Shown piece after piece: positions 1 through 9,774 of a stretch of 64,000 nt of DNA; within the stretch, counting starts at the first letter, position 1, and each line of letters starts with the position of its first letter. Below the pieces are notes generated by a model that did not search any database, was not told the DNA's origin, and saw nothing but the letters and a program-made list of their open reading frames with translations. Source of the DNA: Rhynchopus sp. YZ270_cl-10 (lineage: Eukaryota > Euglenozoa > Diplonemea > Diplonemida > Diplonemidae); NCBI GenBank assembly GCA_964035575.1, contig OZ037914.1, positions 72,176 through 136,175 of the forward strand. Direction: 5' to 3'. Position numbers and translations under genes: made by a program.

Positions 1-2
1 GA

Positions 3-2912
3 AATTGCTTCACGTGCTCCGAAAATCAGAAATACCAGTTCGAGAGCACCGACATACTGGGTGTTGGGAATGAGATGACCCGTAACTGGAACAACGTCAT
101 ATTTGTGGGTGCGTTGGTGTGGGACGGGAAAGCGTCAACTAGAAGTGACTTAGAGACGTCTGATGGACAAACAAGCTTCAATCTCTTGTATGATGCTGTT
201 GTGTTACTACTTCATCCCAGTGCGCAAAAGGATAAAGTTGTCGGCGCGTTCAACCAGGGCACCAACCACTGGGTCGCTTTTTGTGTATTGAAAACCAACA
301 CGGATGCCTTACATTTACTGATCAAGGACTCGTTTTCAACGTATCATCCTTCTATGATACAGCAGCTGCTGACTGCTTGCTTGTGGGAAGCTAACCTGCA
401 TCATCTGGCCTCCTCCCTCATAGTTCATTCAGGCAAGTTACTGTTAGATGCTCAGCAAAATGTTGTCACGGATCAGAAGGATCAGGTGAGTTGCGGTGTC
501 TTTGCATTGTGGAACATGCGAGTGCTTGCTCATGTGCCTGTCACTATGTTGAAGAATAGTAAGATTTTGCCCTCGACCCTTGACTTCGTCTCGATGGAAA
601 AGTTGCCGAGGCTACGCATCCTGATGTCACTTCTTTTTTTTGCTAATACTCGTGGAGACGTGCAGCAACAGGCAGACGAAACAGAAGGCCGGGACGCAAC
701 AAGAGTAAATGTTGTAAATCATGCAACAGGGGAAATGAATGCGTGGGAGAAAAGTGTGAGGTCTGTGGTACCGAGCTGGCGTGAAGGGAATTGGCCTATT
801 CAAGGCGTTCAAGTTGCGGAGATATGCATCGACCCTGAAGTGACTCAGTACTGGTACTCGATACGCATACACTTGGATATAGTCTTAGACTCTTCTGCGC
901 AACAGGGTTTCAAAGACCTCAGTGACTGTGAGTTTGTTGCGAAGGAGAATGACTACCAGTGGGTGTTAAGTGAGAAGAAGCAACTGGGGGATGCATTACG
1001 GGTGACGCAGGTAGGGGAGTTTTCTCTCGAGACACTGTGGCGTGGTCTTGAGGTTCAAGAGCAAAATGCTTTCTTCCAAAAGGTTCTCTGTGTGGCTGAG
1101 CCTGCCCGTACGTCCAGTTACCAAGATTCCAGTGGCGCTACCCTCATGCCGCGGGTGTTTCGGTGTGTCTGTCTGATTGGATTAGAGACGTGCCAGCATC
1201 TCAGGGATATGGTGTGCAGTGTTCCTGATAATGTCGTTAATCAGTTGGAAGGTGCAGTGCAGGACCTGGAAAAAAGCACAGCTTCTTGTCACCAACTGCG
1301 ACAGTTGAAGGAAGCTGTGAGTGACTTTTGTATTGCTATGAGTACTATTGCAGAAGGGGGCGGAGAGGAGCTAGAAGCGCTTCGGCAAGTAATCGCTACT
1401 CAGCGGGTACAACAGACTTCCAGGAAGACTGTTGTTACACAGAATATTCCTACAAGTGTACCCCAAAAAAATACTACTAATCAGAAGGAGAAGAAGGGGA
1501 AGAAGCGTAGTGCATCACAGCAAACTGACGCAAAAAAAATAAGGAGGACAAGTGAAGCACCTCTTGCGCAACAGTCTCGTTCTCCTTTTGTTCATTCGGA
1601 GACGGCTAACTGTTTATCGCAGTCCTCCAATGGCGAATACCAGTACCAGAGTTGTGACATTGTCGGCATTGGGACTGAGATGACCCGCACCTGGAATGAC
1701 ACAGTATTTGTGGGTGCGTTGGCGTCTAGGCGAGCGAATGTTGTGTCTGGGACAACTGACTATGATAAGAGCTACAATCTCCTGCGCGATGGCCTTGTGT
1801 TTCTTGGCAAGCATCATCGCAAGAGAAAAGAGAAACTTGTCGGGGTCTTCAACGAAGGCAGGAACCACTGGGTAGCTTTTTGTGTGGTTCGGACGGACAC
1901 GAAGTTGTTTGCCCTCCTCTGCGACTCTTTTGGAAATAAGTGCGCTGGGATTAAGGAAATGATTAGTTCTTGTAGGAGTCTAATAAAAGGGATTGACCTG
2001 CCCCCCCTCACGTTTTGGGAAAATACTGTGCAGTACCAGAATGATTCTGTGAGTTGCGGTGTGTTTGCATTGTGGAACATGCGACGTCTTGCTCTGGTGG
2101 ATGCTTCTCTTTTCCTTGCGACTAATATCGAAAAAATTATGTCGAGTGTCAAGTTTACCAAGACCATTCATATTTCCAACTTGCGAATAGTGATGGCTCG
2201 GCTTTTTTTTGCACATAAGTTTGAAGAGAGCCAGACAGAATTGAACCTGATAGCGACGAGACAAGCCACCTGGGACAATCTCCACAGGCATTGTGTTAAA
2301 GATCTCACTTCCTGGAGGACACCTGTACAGGAACTTCTTCCAAATTGGACGGAAGCGAACGGGGTAAAATATGAAGATACATTGCGTCTTGATGACGATT
2401 TCACGTATTACAGGTTCTCCATGTGTGTTGTTGATAGCCGCAAAGATTTGATCTTTGCTGAAAATTCTCCAATCCATCAGAGGTTGAAAGAACTAGGTAA
2501 TTGTGAAAGACTGGTTAAGGACAAGTACCTGTGGGTGCTCAGTGAAAAAATGAAGTTTGACAAAAAATTAATTGTTACTGCAGTTGAGACAGTGACTCTG
2601 GATAATCTGGCATACGCTCTTTTTGTTACTCAGGATAAGGAAGAGTTTAAAAGCGTTGTTGATCTTGCCTATTCCCCTCCCACCTCTCCCCGTTGCTCCG
2701 CCTCCCTCTTGCCGCGAGTGTTCCGGTGTGTCTGCCTGAGTGAGGTTGAAACGTGTGTGGCTGTTAAGAATCTTGTGTGCAAGGTTCCAGACAACTTATT
2801 TGATTCCTTGCAAGATTCTGTGAAGGAACTGGAAACAAGCACACGTGATAGATCTGCAAATTTGCGAGACTGTGTGAATGCCTTTTGTGATTCAGTGAGA
2901 CATTTTGTTTGA
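3..2912 (+). CDS. Tandem Ulp1/C48-like cysteine protease, 5' partial
   Basis: The protein carries two homologous halves, each resembling a Ulp1/SENP-type (C48) cysteine protease, a family that removes SUMO or ubiquitin-like modifiers. Numbered from the first ATG (75), half one has NHWVAF near residue 65, a DSF near 87, and QKDQVSCGVFALWNM near 140. Half two has NHWVAF near 598, CDSF near 616, and QNDSVSCGVFALWNM near 660. These give the His-Asp-(Gln)-Cys order expected of the family. A Lys/Arg-rich linker (about residues 470-500) separates the halves. Position 75 is probably not the start: the frame is open to the window edge, and the residues before it (KYQFESTDILGVGNEMTR) match those before half two (EYQYQSCDIVGIGTEMTR). 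More units may lie upstream. The AT-rich 3' flank is itself partly duplicated. The physiological substrate is unknown. Confidence 0.72.
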   Translation, partial: NCFTCSENQKYQFESTDILGVGNEMTRNWNNVIFVGALVWDGKASTRSDLETSDGQTSFNLLYDAVVLLLHPSAQKDKVVGAFNQGTNHWVAFCVLKTNTDALHLLIKDSFSTYHPSMIQQLLTACLWEANLHHLASSLIVHSGKLLLDAQQNVVTDQKDQVSCGVFALWNMRVLAHVPVTMLKNSKILPSTLDFVSMEKLPRLRILMSLLFFANTRGDVQQQADETEGRDATRVNVVNHATGEMNAWEKSVRSVVPSWREGNWPIQGVQVAEICIDPEVTQYWYSIRIHLDIVLDSSAQQGFKDLSDCEFVAKENDYQWVLSEKKQLGDALRVTQVGEFSLETLWRGLEVQEQNAFFQKVLCVAEPARTSSYQDSSGATLMPRVFRCVCLIGLETCQHLRDMVCSVPDNVVNQLEGAVQDLEKSTASCHQLRQLKEAVSDFCIAMSTIAEGGGEELEALRQVIATQRVQQTSRKTVVTQNIPTSVPQKNTTNQKEKKGKKRSASQQTDAKKIRRTSEAPLAQQSRSPFVHSETANCLSQSSNGEYQYQSCDIVGIGTEMTRTWNDTVFVGALASRRANVVSGTTDYDKSYNLLRDGLVFLGKHHRKRKEKLVGVFNEGRNHWVAFCVVRTDTKLFALLCDSFGNKCAGIKEMISSCRSLIKGIDLPPLTFWENTVQYQNDSVSCGVFALWNMRRLALVDASLFLATNIEKIMSSVKFTKTIHISNLRIVMARLFFAHKFEESQTELNLIATRQATWDNLHRHCVKDLTSWRTPVQELLPNWTEANGVKYEDTLRLDDDFTYYRFSMCVVDSRKDLIFAENSPIHQRLKELGNCERLVKDKYLWVLSEKMKFDKKLIVTAVETVTLDNLAYALFVTQDKEEFKSVVDLAYSPPTSPRCSASLLPRVFRCVCLSEVETCVAVKNLVCKVPDNLFDSLQDSVKELETSTRDRSANLRDCVNAFCDSVRHFV

Positions 2913-3239
2913 TTATGTTTGAGGTTGAAGATTGAGAGTCTGTGAGTATAGTAATGATTTTTCTCTCTGTTCATGTGTTAATGTGTTTTCGTGTTCTGTT
3001 CTTTTCAAAGCAAGCTTCATATTTTTTTGAGGTTATTAACATTAAAATTGAGTGTGGGAAACGTTCAAGAATAAACCTCTTCACCCAAACCCCCTTTCGT
3101 TTCTGTTTTTCCTTATTCAAACGTCGAGTGATGTAAATAATTTTTTTTTTCTGTTCATATATTTTCGTGTTGTCTGTTCCCTGTTCTTTTTAAAGCGCTT
3201 CTTCTCCAGAGTGTATTGTGTATCTGAGCTTCATATGTT

Positions 3240-3640
3240 ATGAGGCTAATACCAAAATCTGTTCTGCTCAGTGCAAAAAAGCAGTTTGACATGACACGTT
3301 TATATGTTATTGCAGTTGAGAGAGTGACTCTGGATAAGCTGGAAGACACTCTCGGGAAAAGGAAGAGTTTAAAAGCGTTGTTGATCTTGCCTACCCCCCT
3401 AATACCTTTTTTCATTCAGTGAGGGGATTTTGTTGATCAATGATTTTCTGCGCGTTTGTTGAGGTTGAAGATTTCCTTGAGACCCTGTGAGTATAGTAAT
3501 GATTTTGTTTTCTCTCTGTTAATGTGTTCATGTGTTTTCGCGTTATCTGTTGTTTTCTGTTCCCATGTTCTGTTCTTTTGAAAGTGATTATCCACAGGGG
3601 ACTGGCGTTCCGCAGCTTCATATTTATGAAGCTATTAACA
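3240..3640 (+). pseudogene. Decayed third copy of the protease unit and its 3' UTR
   Basis: The stretch 3255-3400 matches 2531-2690 of the preceding gene at both DNA and protein level (for example VERVTLDKLEDTL against VETVTLDNLAYAL, and the shared string gaagagtttaaaagcgttg). It is followed by a second copy of the stop-proximal and 3' UTR sequence (ttgaggttgaagatt, gagtatagtaatgattt). Only the C-terminal tail of a unit remains. No protease motif is present, so it cannot encode an active enzyme. It indicates that the locus expanded by tandem duplication. Confidence 0.6.
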
Positions 3641-4159
3641 AAGTTTGTTACATAGTATTTGTTCAGTCAGATCTGTTTTATTTTTGTTTACACCTGAGGT
3701 GCACCTTGCATTTTTTTGCCCTCAAACTGTATATTAACCACAATTTGCAGTCTAATTCTTTCACAAAAATCCAAACCAAAAGTCCATCCCCTCCCCTCCC
3801 CATACCCAATATTTTTCCTTTATATTCTACTCGCGTCCTTCTCTTCGAAGTAGTCCAGCATCCTACTTCCGTTCCTGCTTTGCGATTTGAAATGTTCGGA
3901 TCAAGGGGTCCATCCTTTAGGAATTAGGAATAATTTCACCACATCCCGAGACCCCTCCTTGCGGCCCGGATGAGAAGGGAGTCCCCTTCAGCATCAATTG
4001 CAGTCTTCTTCTACTGCTCTCTCTCGGATTGATTTTGTTCGATTTTCAGACAAAGAATTTTTTTTTTTGTTTTTCAGATCTGTGCGCCACCCACATACAC
4101 ACCCCTTCTCCCACACCACCTCATGACCACTGCACAGTACGCACCACACAACACTCACA
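3641..4159. other. Intergenic, no gene seen
   Basis: AT-rich, pyrimidine-rich sequence between the protease locus and the ubiquitin-like gene. The last ~80 bases (tacacaccccttctcccacaccacc and similar) are C-rich and probably 5' UTR or promoter of the downstream gene. No convincing ORF or structured RNA. Confidence 0.4.
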
Positions 4160-4640
4160 ATGCCGAGGTTTGCGTCAATCGATGTTGATGATCTGAATGA
4201 GAACCGGTCTCCCACCAACGTTGATGCGATAAAGAGGAAGAGCACTGCAGCAAAGCAGGTTAAGGATGAGAAGCAGAAGCTTGCAGACGCCAGGGCTAAG
4301 AAGGCAAAGAAGAACGAGCAGGCGAAGCTCATATATGTATGCCTCACCTGCCACTCTTGTCTTTTTCACATCTGATGCTGTCAGACACATTCCACACCCA
4401 CAGGACGAACAGAAGATAGACGTGCAAGTGGACGACTTCTCACGTGTGCTTTCCGTGAAACTTGCCCGGCTGGAATTGACGAGATACACACGCCTCTTAG
4501 AATTTAAACGTCTGCTTGCTGAAGATGAGGGTGTGTCCATAAAACAGGTGCATCTCACCATTGACGGCAAGGTGTTCCCAGACACAAAGAGGCTTGTGCT
4601 TCTGGCACATAGGGACTTTGTGCTGAAGCTGCTAAGGTAA
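4160..4640 (+). CDS. Small ubiquitin-fold protein, two exons
   Basis: Exon 1 (4160-4336) encodes a Lys/Ala-rich N-terminal stretch of 59 residues. A GT-AG intron is removed in phase 0. Exon 2 (4404-4640) then encodes 78 residues that read as a ubiquitin-like fold: KIDVQVDD (strand 1), EFKRLLAEDEGVSIKQVHL (helix plus strand 3), TIDGKVF (compare ubiquitin IFAGKQL) and a final FVLKLLR before the stop. The order and spacing match ubiquitin, but identity is low and there is no C-terminal Gly-Gly. Processing and conjugation like ubiquitin are therefore unlikely, and it is better regarded as a ubiquitin-domain protein. A donor-like aag/gtaatg overlaps the stop, so an alternative downstream exon cannot be excluded, although splicing to 4800 would be out of frame with the ubiquitin-like start found there. 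Confidence 0.6.
4337..4403 (+). other. Spliceosomal intron, 67 bp
   Basis: Starts gtatgcc and ends acacccacag, and lies exactly between codons. Removing it joins two halves that make sense as one protein, whereas reading through meets a stop after 12 codons. This is the clearest intron in the window and the main evidence for a eukaryote with cis-splicing. Confidence 0.7.
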
Positions 4641-4799
4641 TGTTGAATGTTGGTTTTGTTATCGTTACACTCACGGGGGTACGGAGTGTGCCATGTATTG
4701 TTCCCATCCACACACACTACCCACCCACAGCCACCCACACACACCCACACACAGGTAGGATTGTCAATGACAATTGACATATTATGCTGCGACTTACAG

Positions 4800-4850
4800 A
4801 TGCCGATCTTCGTGAAGTCGTTGGCAGACAATCCGACCTTTCTTGTTAAA
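4800..4850 (+). pseudogene. Truncated start of a second ubiquitin-like unit
   Basis: MPIFVKSLADNPTFLVKI closely resembles the first strands of ubiquitin (MQIFVKTL...). The ATG directly follows an acceptor-like cttacag. After about 17 residues the reading runs into an A/T-rich minisatellite, so the rest of the domain is missing. It may be the remnant of a polyubiquitin-like second unit destroyed by repeat expansion. A chance match is possible but unlikely at this location. Confidence 0.45.
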
Positions 4851-5065
4851 ATAACCTTTCATGATTATAAAAAAACCTTTCCTTTTACACTCGCCTTTAA
4901 AAAAACCTTTCTTTTCAAAAAAAACCTTTCCTTTTAAAAAAACCTTTCCTTTTTAAAAAAAACCTTTCCTTTTAAAAAAACCTTTCCTTTTAAAAAAAAA
5001 CCTTTCCTTTTACACTCGCCTTTAAAAAAACCTTTCTTTTCAAAAAAGCTTTTCCTTTTACACTC
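4851..5065 (+). repeat. Minisatellite, AAAAAACCTTTCCTTTT type
   Basis: About ten imperfect units built on aaaaaacctttcctttt, some extended by acactcgcc. The unit acactcgcc leads directly into the next array, suggesting one grew out of the other. Confidence 0.85.
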
Positions 5066-5731
5066 GCCTCCCAGCACTCGCCTCCCGACTCACCTCCCAG
5101 CATCCACCTCCCAGCACTCACCTTGCAGCACATCTCCTAGCACTCACCTCCCAGGACTCACCTCCCAGCATCCACACCCCAGGACTCGCCTCCCAGCATC
5201 CACCTCCCAGCACTCACCTCCCAGCATCCACACCCCAGCACTTGCCTCCCAGGACTCGCCTCCCAGCACTCCCCCCACAGCACCCACCTCCCAGCATCCA
5301 CCTCCTAGCACTCGCCTCCCAGCACTCGCCTCCCAGCATCCACACCCCAGCACTCGCCTCCCAGCACTCCCCCCACAGCACCCACCTCCCAGCATCCACC
5401 TCCTAGCACTCGCCTCCCAGCACTCGCCTCCCAGCATCCACACCCCAGCATCCACCTCCCAGCACTCACCTCCCAGCATCCACCTCCCAGCACTCCAAGC
5501 ACCCGCCTCCCAGCATCCACCTCCCAGCACTCGCCTCTCAGGACTCGCCCCACAGCATCCACCTCCCAGCACTCCAAGCACCCGCCTCCCAGCATCCACC
5601 TCCTAGCACTCGCCTCCCAGCACTCGCCTCCCAGCATCCACACCCCAGCACTCGCCTCCCAGCACCCGCCTCCCAGCATCCACCTCCCAGCACTCACCTC
5701 CCAGGACTCACCTCCCAGCATCCACCTCCCA
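5066..5731 (+). repeat. Minisatellite, CTCCCAGCACTCGC type (left part)
   Basis: About 50 degenerate units of 10-14 bp built on cctcccagcactcgc / cctcccagcatccac, with higher-order blocks. It is interrupted at 5731 by the TIR element and resumes at 7341, so both flanks belong to one original array. Confidence 0.9.
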
Positions 5732-5739
5732 GGCCACTC

Positions 5740-6120
5740 GGGTGCACAGGGTGCCGATCGGGTGCACAGGGTGCCCCCAAAAAATCGGGTGCACAGGGTG
5801 CCAAAAAATCGGGTGCACAGGGTGCTTTTTAGCCGGGGCTTATAACGTGGGGGGCGCCCTGTGCACCCGATTGCAAACCCGTATTGGCACCCTGTGCACC
5901 ATATTTTTGGGGGCACCCTGTGCACCCGATTTTCAGGGGCACCCTGTGCACCCTTATTTTGGGGGCACCCTGTGCACCCGATTTTCAGGGGCACCCTGTG
6001 CACCCTTATTTTGGGGGCACCCTGTGCACCCGATTCAAAGCCCAAAAGGCACCCTGTGCACCATTTGGGGGCACCCTGTGCACCCGATTTGGTACCACTA
6101 TGTCACCATGTGCACCCAAT
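5740..6120. repeat. Palindromic GTGCAC cluster of copy A
   Basis: Four units of GGGTGCACAGGGTGCC on the plus strand are followed by a central spacer (tttttagccggggcttataacg). About nine units in the opposite orientation (GGCACCCTGTGCACCCG) follow, each separated by 5-15 bp. Every unit contains the palindrome GTGCAC. The layout could extrude as a cruciform or serve as multiple binding sites for a transposase. Confidence 0.85.
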
Positions 6121-6224
6121 CCAGTCTGGCAATATTGGTGACCGATCTTGAGAGACACTGGACCTAGTTTGTGTCATTATCTACAGGTTCGTGTGGCCAT
6201 TCAGGTGCTATTCAGGCACTTCAC

Positions 6225-6640
6225 TGGTTCTACGTTGCGTTATCTGGCTGGTGGTTGGTGCGGGTTTGCGGGTTCGCGGGTGCGCGGGTTTGCGGGTTCT
6301 AGGTTGCGTTATCCGGCTGGTGTGGTGGTGCGGGTGCGCGGGGTTCGGGCAGTGTTATCTGGTTGGTGTGGTTGATAGGGTTCTCGGGGTTCGGGCACGT
6401 TATCTGGTTCTAGGTTGCGTTATCTGGCTGGTGGTTGGTGCGGGTTTGCGGGTTCGCGGGTGCGCGGGTTTGCGGGTTCTAGGTTGCGTTATCCGGCTGG
6501 TGTGGTTGTGCGGGTGCGCGGGGTTCAGGCAACGTTATCTGGTTGGTGTGGTTGATAAGCTGGCTGGTGGGTGCGGGTGTGCGGGAATCTGCAGGTTCTA
6601 GGTTGCGTTATCTGGTTGGTGTGGTTTTTCGTTGCACCTG
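6225..6640 (+). repeat. Satellite internal to copy A
   Basis: Tandem, GC-rich, T/G-biased units sharing ggttctaggttgcgttatc, cggctggtgtggttgtgcgg and gtgcgcggggttcgggca. The same satellite lies in the other two large copies of the element. Confidence 0.85.
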
Positions 6641-6914
6641 CCGCCTCCGTTGGTGCTTTGTGGGTGGGCATAAGTGGCCATGTGTTGTTGACCATGCTTC
6701 CCTGCTGAGAGATATTGTATTTTTTCTTGGTATGCTGTTTATACTGTTTATACTGTTTTCTTTTCTTTCACTTTACTTTTCTGTACTGTGTGCTGTGTGT
6801 TCTGTGAAAACTGTATGTGGGACCCAAAATACCTGTAAAAGTCTGTATGTGAGGTTCTTGGGGTTTGGGCTAAAGTGGTTTGTGTTGTGTACTATACTTC
6901 CCTGCTGACAGAGG

Positions 6915-7066
6915 GTGTACTGTGTACTGTGTACTGTGTACTGTGTACTGTGTACTGTGTACTGTGTACTGTGTACTGTGTACTGTGTACTGTGTACTGT
7001 GTACTGTGTACTGTGTACTGTGTACTGTGTACTGTGTACTGTGTACTGTGTACTGTGTACTGTGCA
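6915..7066 (+). repeat. TGTACTG microsatellite in copy A
   Basis: About 21 near-perfect copies of the 7-mer tgtactg. The array is preceded by cttcccTGCTGACagaggg, as in the copy at 20211. Long open frames across it are artefacts of the repeat. Confidence 0.9.
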
Positions 7067-7340
7067 CTGCCCTCAGAATATGTTTTCCTTGGTCAGAGGC
7101 TCCATACAGGTGAAAGGTGAAAAGTTTTCAAGCAAAAAAAAAAGTTTTGCCTGTGAAAGTCATAGGGTGCCAATCTCAAGGGCACCCTGTGCACCCTTTT
7201 TCCGGACCCAAAAAGGCACCCTGTGCACCCTTTCTCGGGGATCAAAAGCACCCTGTGCACCTTTTCAAAATCCAGTTCTGGGGGGTTTCGGGAGGGTTTC
7301 GTGCAGTGGGTTTTGAAGCACCCTGTGCACCCTAGATACC

Positions 7341-7455
7341 ACCTCCCAGCACTCCAAGCACCCGCCTCCCAGCATCCACCTCCTAGCACTCGCCTCCCAG
7401 GACTCCCCCCACAGGACTCACCTCCCAGCATCCACACCCCAGCACTTGCCTCTCA
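7341..7455 (+). repeat. Minisatellite, CTCCCAGCACTCGC type (right part)
   Basis: Continuation of the array at 5066-5731 beyond the inserted element. It begins with the duplicated target acctccca. Confidence 0.85.
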
Positions 7456-7522
7456 GCCACACCAACCTGCTAAGCTGCTGGGAAGGTTTTTTAGCCCGTC
7501 ACCCAAATTCCATAAGCAATGA

Positions 7523-7664
7523 CCTAAGGAGCTAAGGAGCTAAGGAGCTAAGGAGCTAAGGAGCTAAGGAGCTAAGGAGCTAAGGAGCTCAGGAGCTAAG
7601 GAGCTCAGGAGCTAAGGAGCTAAGGAGCTAAGGAGCTAAGGAGCTAAGGAGCTAAGGAGCTAAG
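7523..7664 (+). repeat. (GGAGCTAA)n satellite, short block
   Basis: About 18 copies of an 8-bp unit, two with ctcagg variants. It is the same unit as the long array at 52908-53820 and the fragment at 41403-41424. TIR-element copy B is inserted at its right edge. Confidence 0.9.
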
Positions 7665-8868
7665 GGCCACTCCGGTGCACAGGGGGCACGTCCGGTGCAC
7701 AGGGGGCGCACCCCAAAACGGTGCACAGGGGGCGCCCAAAAATCCGGTGCACAGGGGGCGTTTTACCCGTGATTTAATAGCCGGGCGCCCCCTGTGCACC
7801 GTTTTGACACGCCCCCTGTGCACCGTTTTTGGGGCGCCCCCTGTGCACCGGATTCTAGGCGCCCCCTGTGCACCGTTATGACACGCCCCCTGTGCACCGT
7901 TTTTGGGCGCCCCCTGTGCACCGGATTTTCCGAGGATACGCCCCCTGTGCACCGATTTTTCACTTAGGCGCCACCTGTGCACCGGATTTTTGTCAAAAAG
8001 GCACCCTGTGCACCGGATCCAGTCTTCTCGTGGTTCAGTAACTTAGCTGGTTCGCGCAATGTATAGCTGGAATTGGTGAGTATTTGCGGGTTCTAGGTTG
8101 CGTTAGCCGTCTGGTGTGGTTGTGCGGGTGCGCGGGGTTTGGGCACGTTATCTGGCTGGTGTGGTCGATAGCCGGCTGGTGGGTGCGGGTGCGCGGGAAC
8201 CTGCTGGTTCTAGGTTGCGCTATCTGGTTCTAAGTTACGTTATCTGGCTGGTGGTTGTGCGGGTTTGCGGGTTTGCGGGTGCGCGGGTTTGCGGGTTCTA
8301 GGTTGCGTTATCCGGCTGGTGTGGTGGTGCGGGTGCGCGGGGTTCGGGCAACGTTATCTGGCTGGTGTGGTCGATAGCCGGCTGGTGGGTGCGGGTGCGC
8401 GGGAACCTGCTGGTTCTAGGTTGCGTTTTCTGGTTCTAGGTTACGTTATCTGGCTGGTGTGGTTGTGCGGGTTTGCGGGTTTGCGGGTGCGCGGGTTTGC
8501 GGGTTCTAGGTTGCGCTATCCGGCTGGTGTGGTTGTGCGGGTGCGCGGGGTTCGGGCAGCGTTATCCGGCTGGTGTGGTCGATAAGCCGGCTGGTGGGTG
8601 CGGGTGCGCGGGAACCTGCTGGTTCTAGGTTGCGTTATCTGGTTCTAGGTTACGTTATCTGGCTGGTGTGGTTGTGCGGGTTTGCGGGTTTGCGGGTGCG
8701 CGGGTTTGCGGGTTCTAGGTTGCGTTATCCGGCTGGTGTGGTTGTGCGGGTGCACGGGGTTCGGGCAACGTTATCTGGTTCTAGGTTGCGTTATCCGGCT
8801 GGTGGTTGTGAGGGTTGGAAGGGTCATGTTATCTGGTTGACGGTGGCTTGTGGTTGGTGCAGGTTTCA
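7665..8868 (+). mobile_element. TIR element copy B, right end missing or diverged
   Basis: The left end GGCCACTCCGGTGCACAGGG is identical in form to copy C and is preceded by the satellite unit GAGCTAAG. It has four plus-oriented GTGCACAGGGGGC units, a different centre (tttacccgtgatttaatag), and about eight minus-oriented GCCCCCTGTGCACCG units. A long satellite follows (about 8090-8815). The TGTACTG array and the right terminal repeat are absent. I cannot place the right boundary. The position given is where satellite-like sequence fades. Confidence 0.55.
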
Positions 8869-9774
8869 GGTGAAAAAGAAAACTTTATTTTGCTTTATTT
8901 TGATTGTTTTATTGTGTTTTCATTTTATCCCTCTTTAGTGGAATGACCTCTTATGAGTTTTCATAATCTCTCACCGTCCAAAGTGAGCGCCTTAAATAAG
9001 GTGTGGTCTTTTTGTGTTGTGGATCCCCAACCATTTACACTTTTTTTTCAAAAATAAACGAAATATAAAAATAAAAAAGCTAACTAATAACAAAAACGGT
9101 CTTTCTGTGTATTTTCCCCCTCATGTCCCTGAGAGGAATGCGGGAAAAGTTCCCAAGACAAAATTAGTTTTTTTTTCCCCCTAAAATATAAATAATACCG
9201 ATACAATTCTTCATCACAGCCGATTCCTCGCCCGCTGGGAAGACACCAAACCCTTTTTTGTTTTTTTTTTGGTTTTCAAAAAAATATAAAAACTTGACAA
9301 ACTCCTCACAAAATTCCTTCATCACAGCCGATTCCTCGCCCGCTGGGAAGGCACCAAACCCTCTTTTTTTACATCACCGCACTACTTCAATTCAAAAAAA
9401 ATAGCAAAAAAAATCAAAAAATCAAAAAATCAAAAAATCAAAAAATCAAAAAAGCAAAAAGCAAAAAAGCAAAAAAAAAAGTGATTTCGTCTTTGCTGAG
9501 ATTCTTTCATTCCTTTTTGATATAATTGTGTAGCAGTTAGTTATGTTCTAGTGCAATCCAAAGAAGATATCCAGACACATTGTAAAAAAAAGGGGTTTTG
9601 GATTGCGCACCCATCTTCCCCAAGGATGGGGGGTTGACACAACCAAAAGCTTCACAAATAATACCAAAAAGAGAATAAAATAGTTCAGATCCAACCGCAT
9701 CACAAAAACCCTTTTTTCTATTTTTTACCTTACCCCCATCATAATCCCTCTTTTTTTATTTACCCCCACTCTCC
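8869..9774. other. AT-rich intergenic DNA with a direct repeat
   Basis: No gene seen. A 35-bp direct repeat (cttcatcacagccgattcct, then cgcccgctgggaag) occurs at about 9211 and 9318, and an (atcaaaaa)n run lies at 9411-9480. The last ~180 bases are probably 3' UTR of the minus-strand gene that follows. Confidence 0.4.

Larger units (their letters stand above)
5732..7340 (+). mobile_element. Complete non-autonomous TIR element, 8-bp TSD (copy A)
   Basis: The left end GGCCACTCGGGTGCACAGGG and the reverse complement of the right end, GGTATCTAGGGTGCACAGGG, form an imperfect terminal inverted repeat (19 of 23 positions). The element is bounded by an exact 8-bp duplication, ACCTCCCA (5724-5731 and 7341-7348), of the minisatellite it sits in. 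Inside, in order: a palindromic cluster of GTGCACAGGGTGC units (5740-6120), a satellite (about 6225-6640), ~270 bp of unique AT-richer sequence, a TGTACTG array (6915-7065), and further GCACCCTGTGCAC units near the right end. There is no transposase ORF, so it would depend on an enzyme in trans. An 8-bp duplication fits hAT, Zisupton-like or Merlin-like families. The terminal GG does not settle which. Confidence 0.7.

Noticed and set aside
5740-6120. CRISPR-like array of short repeats with variable spacers
   Set aside because: Repeats occur in both orientations around a centre, spacers are only 5-15 bp and low-complexity, and the block sits inside a TIR-bounded element in a eukaryotic context.
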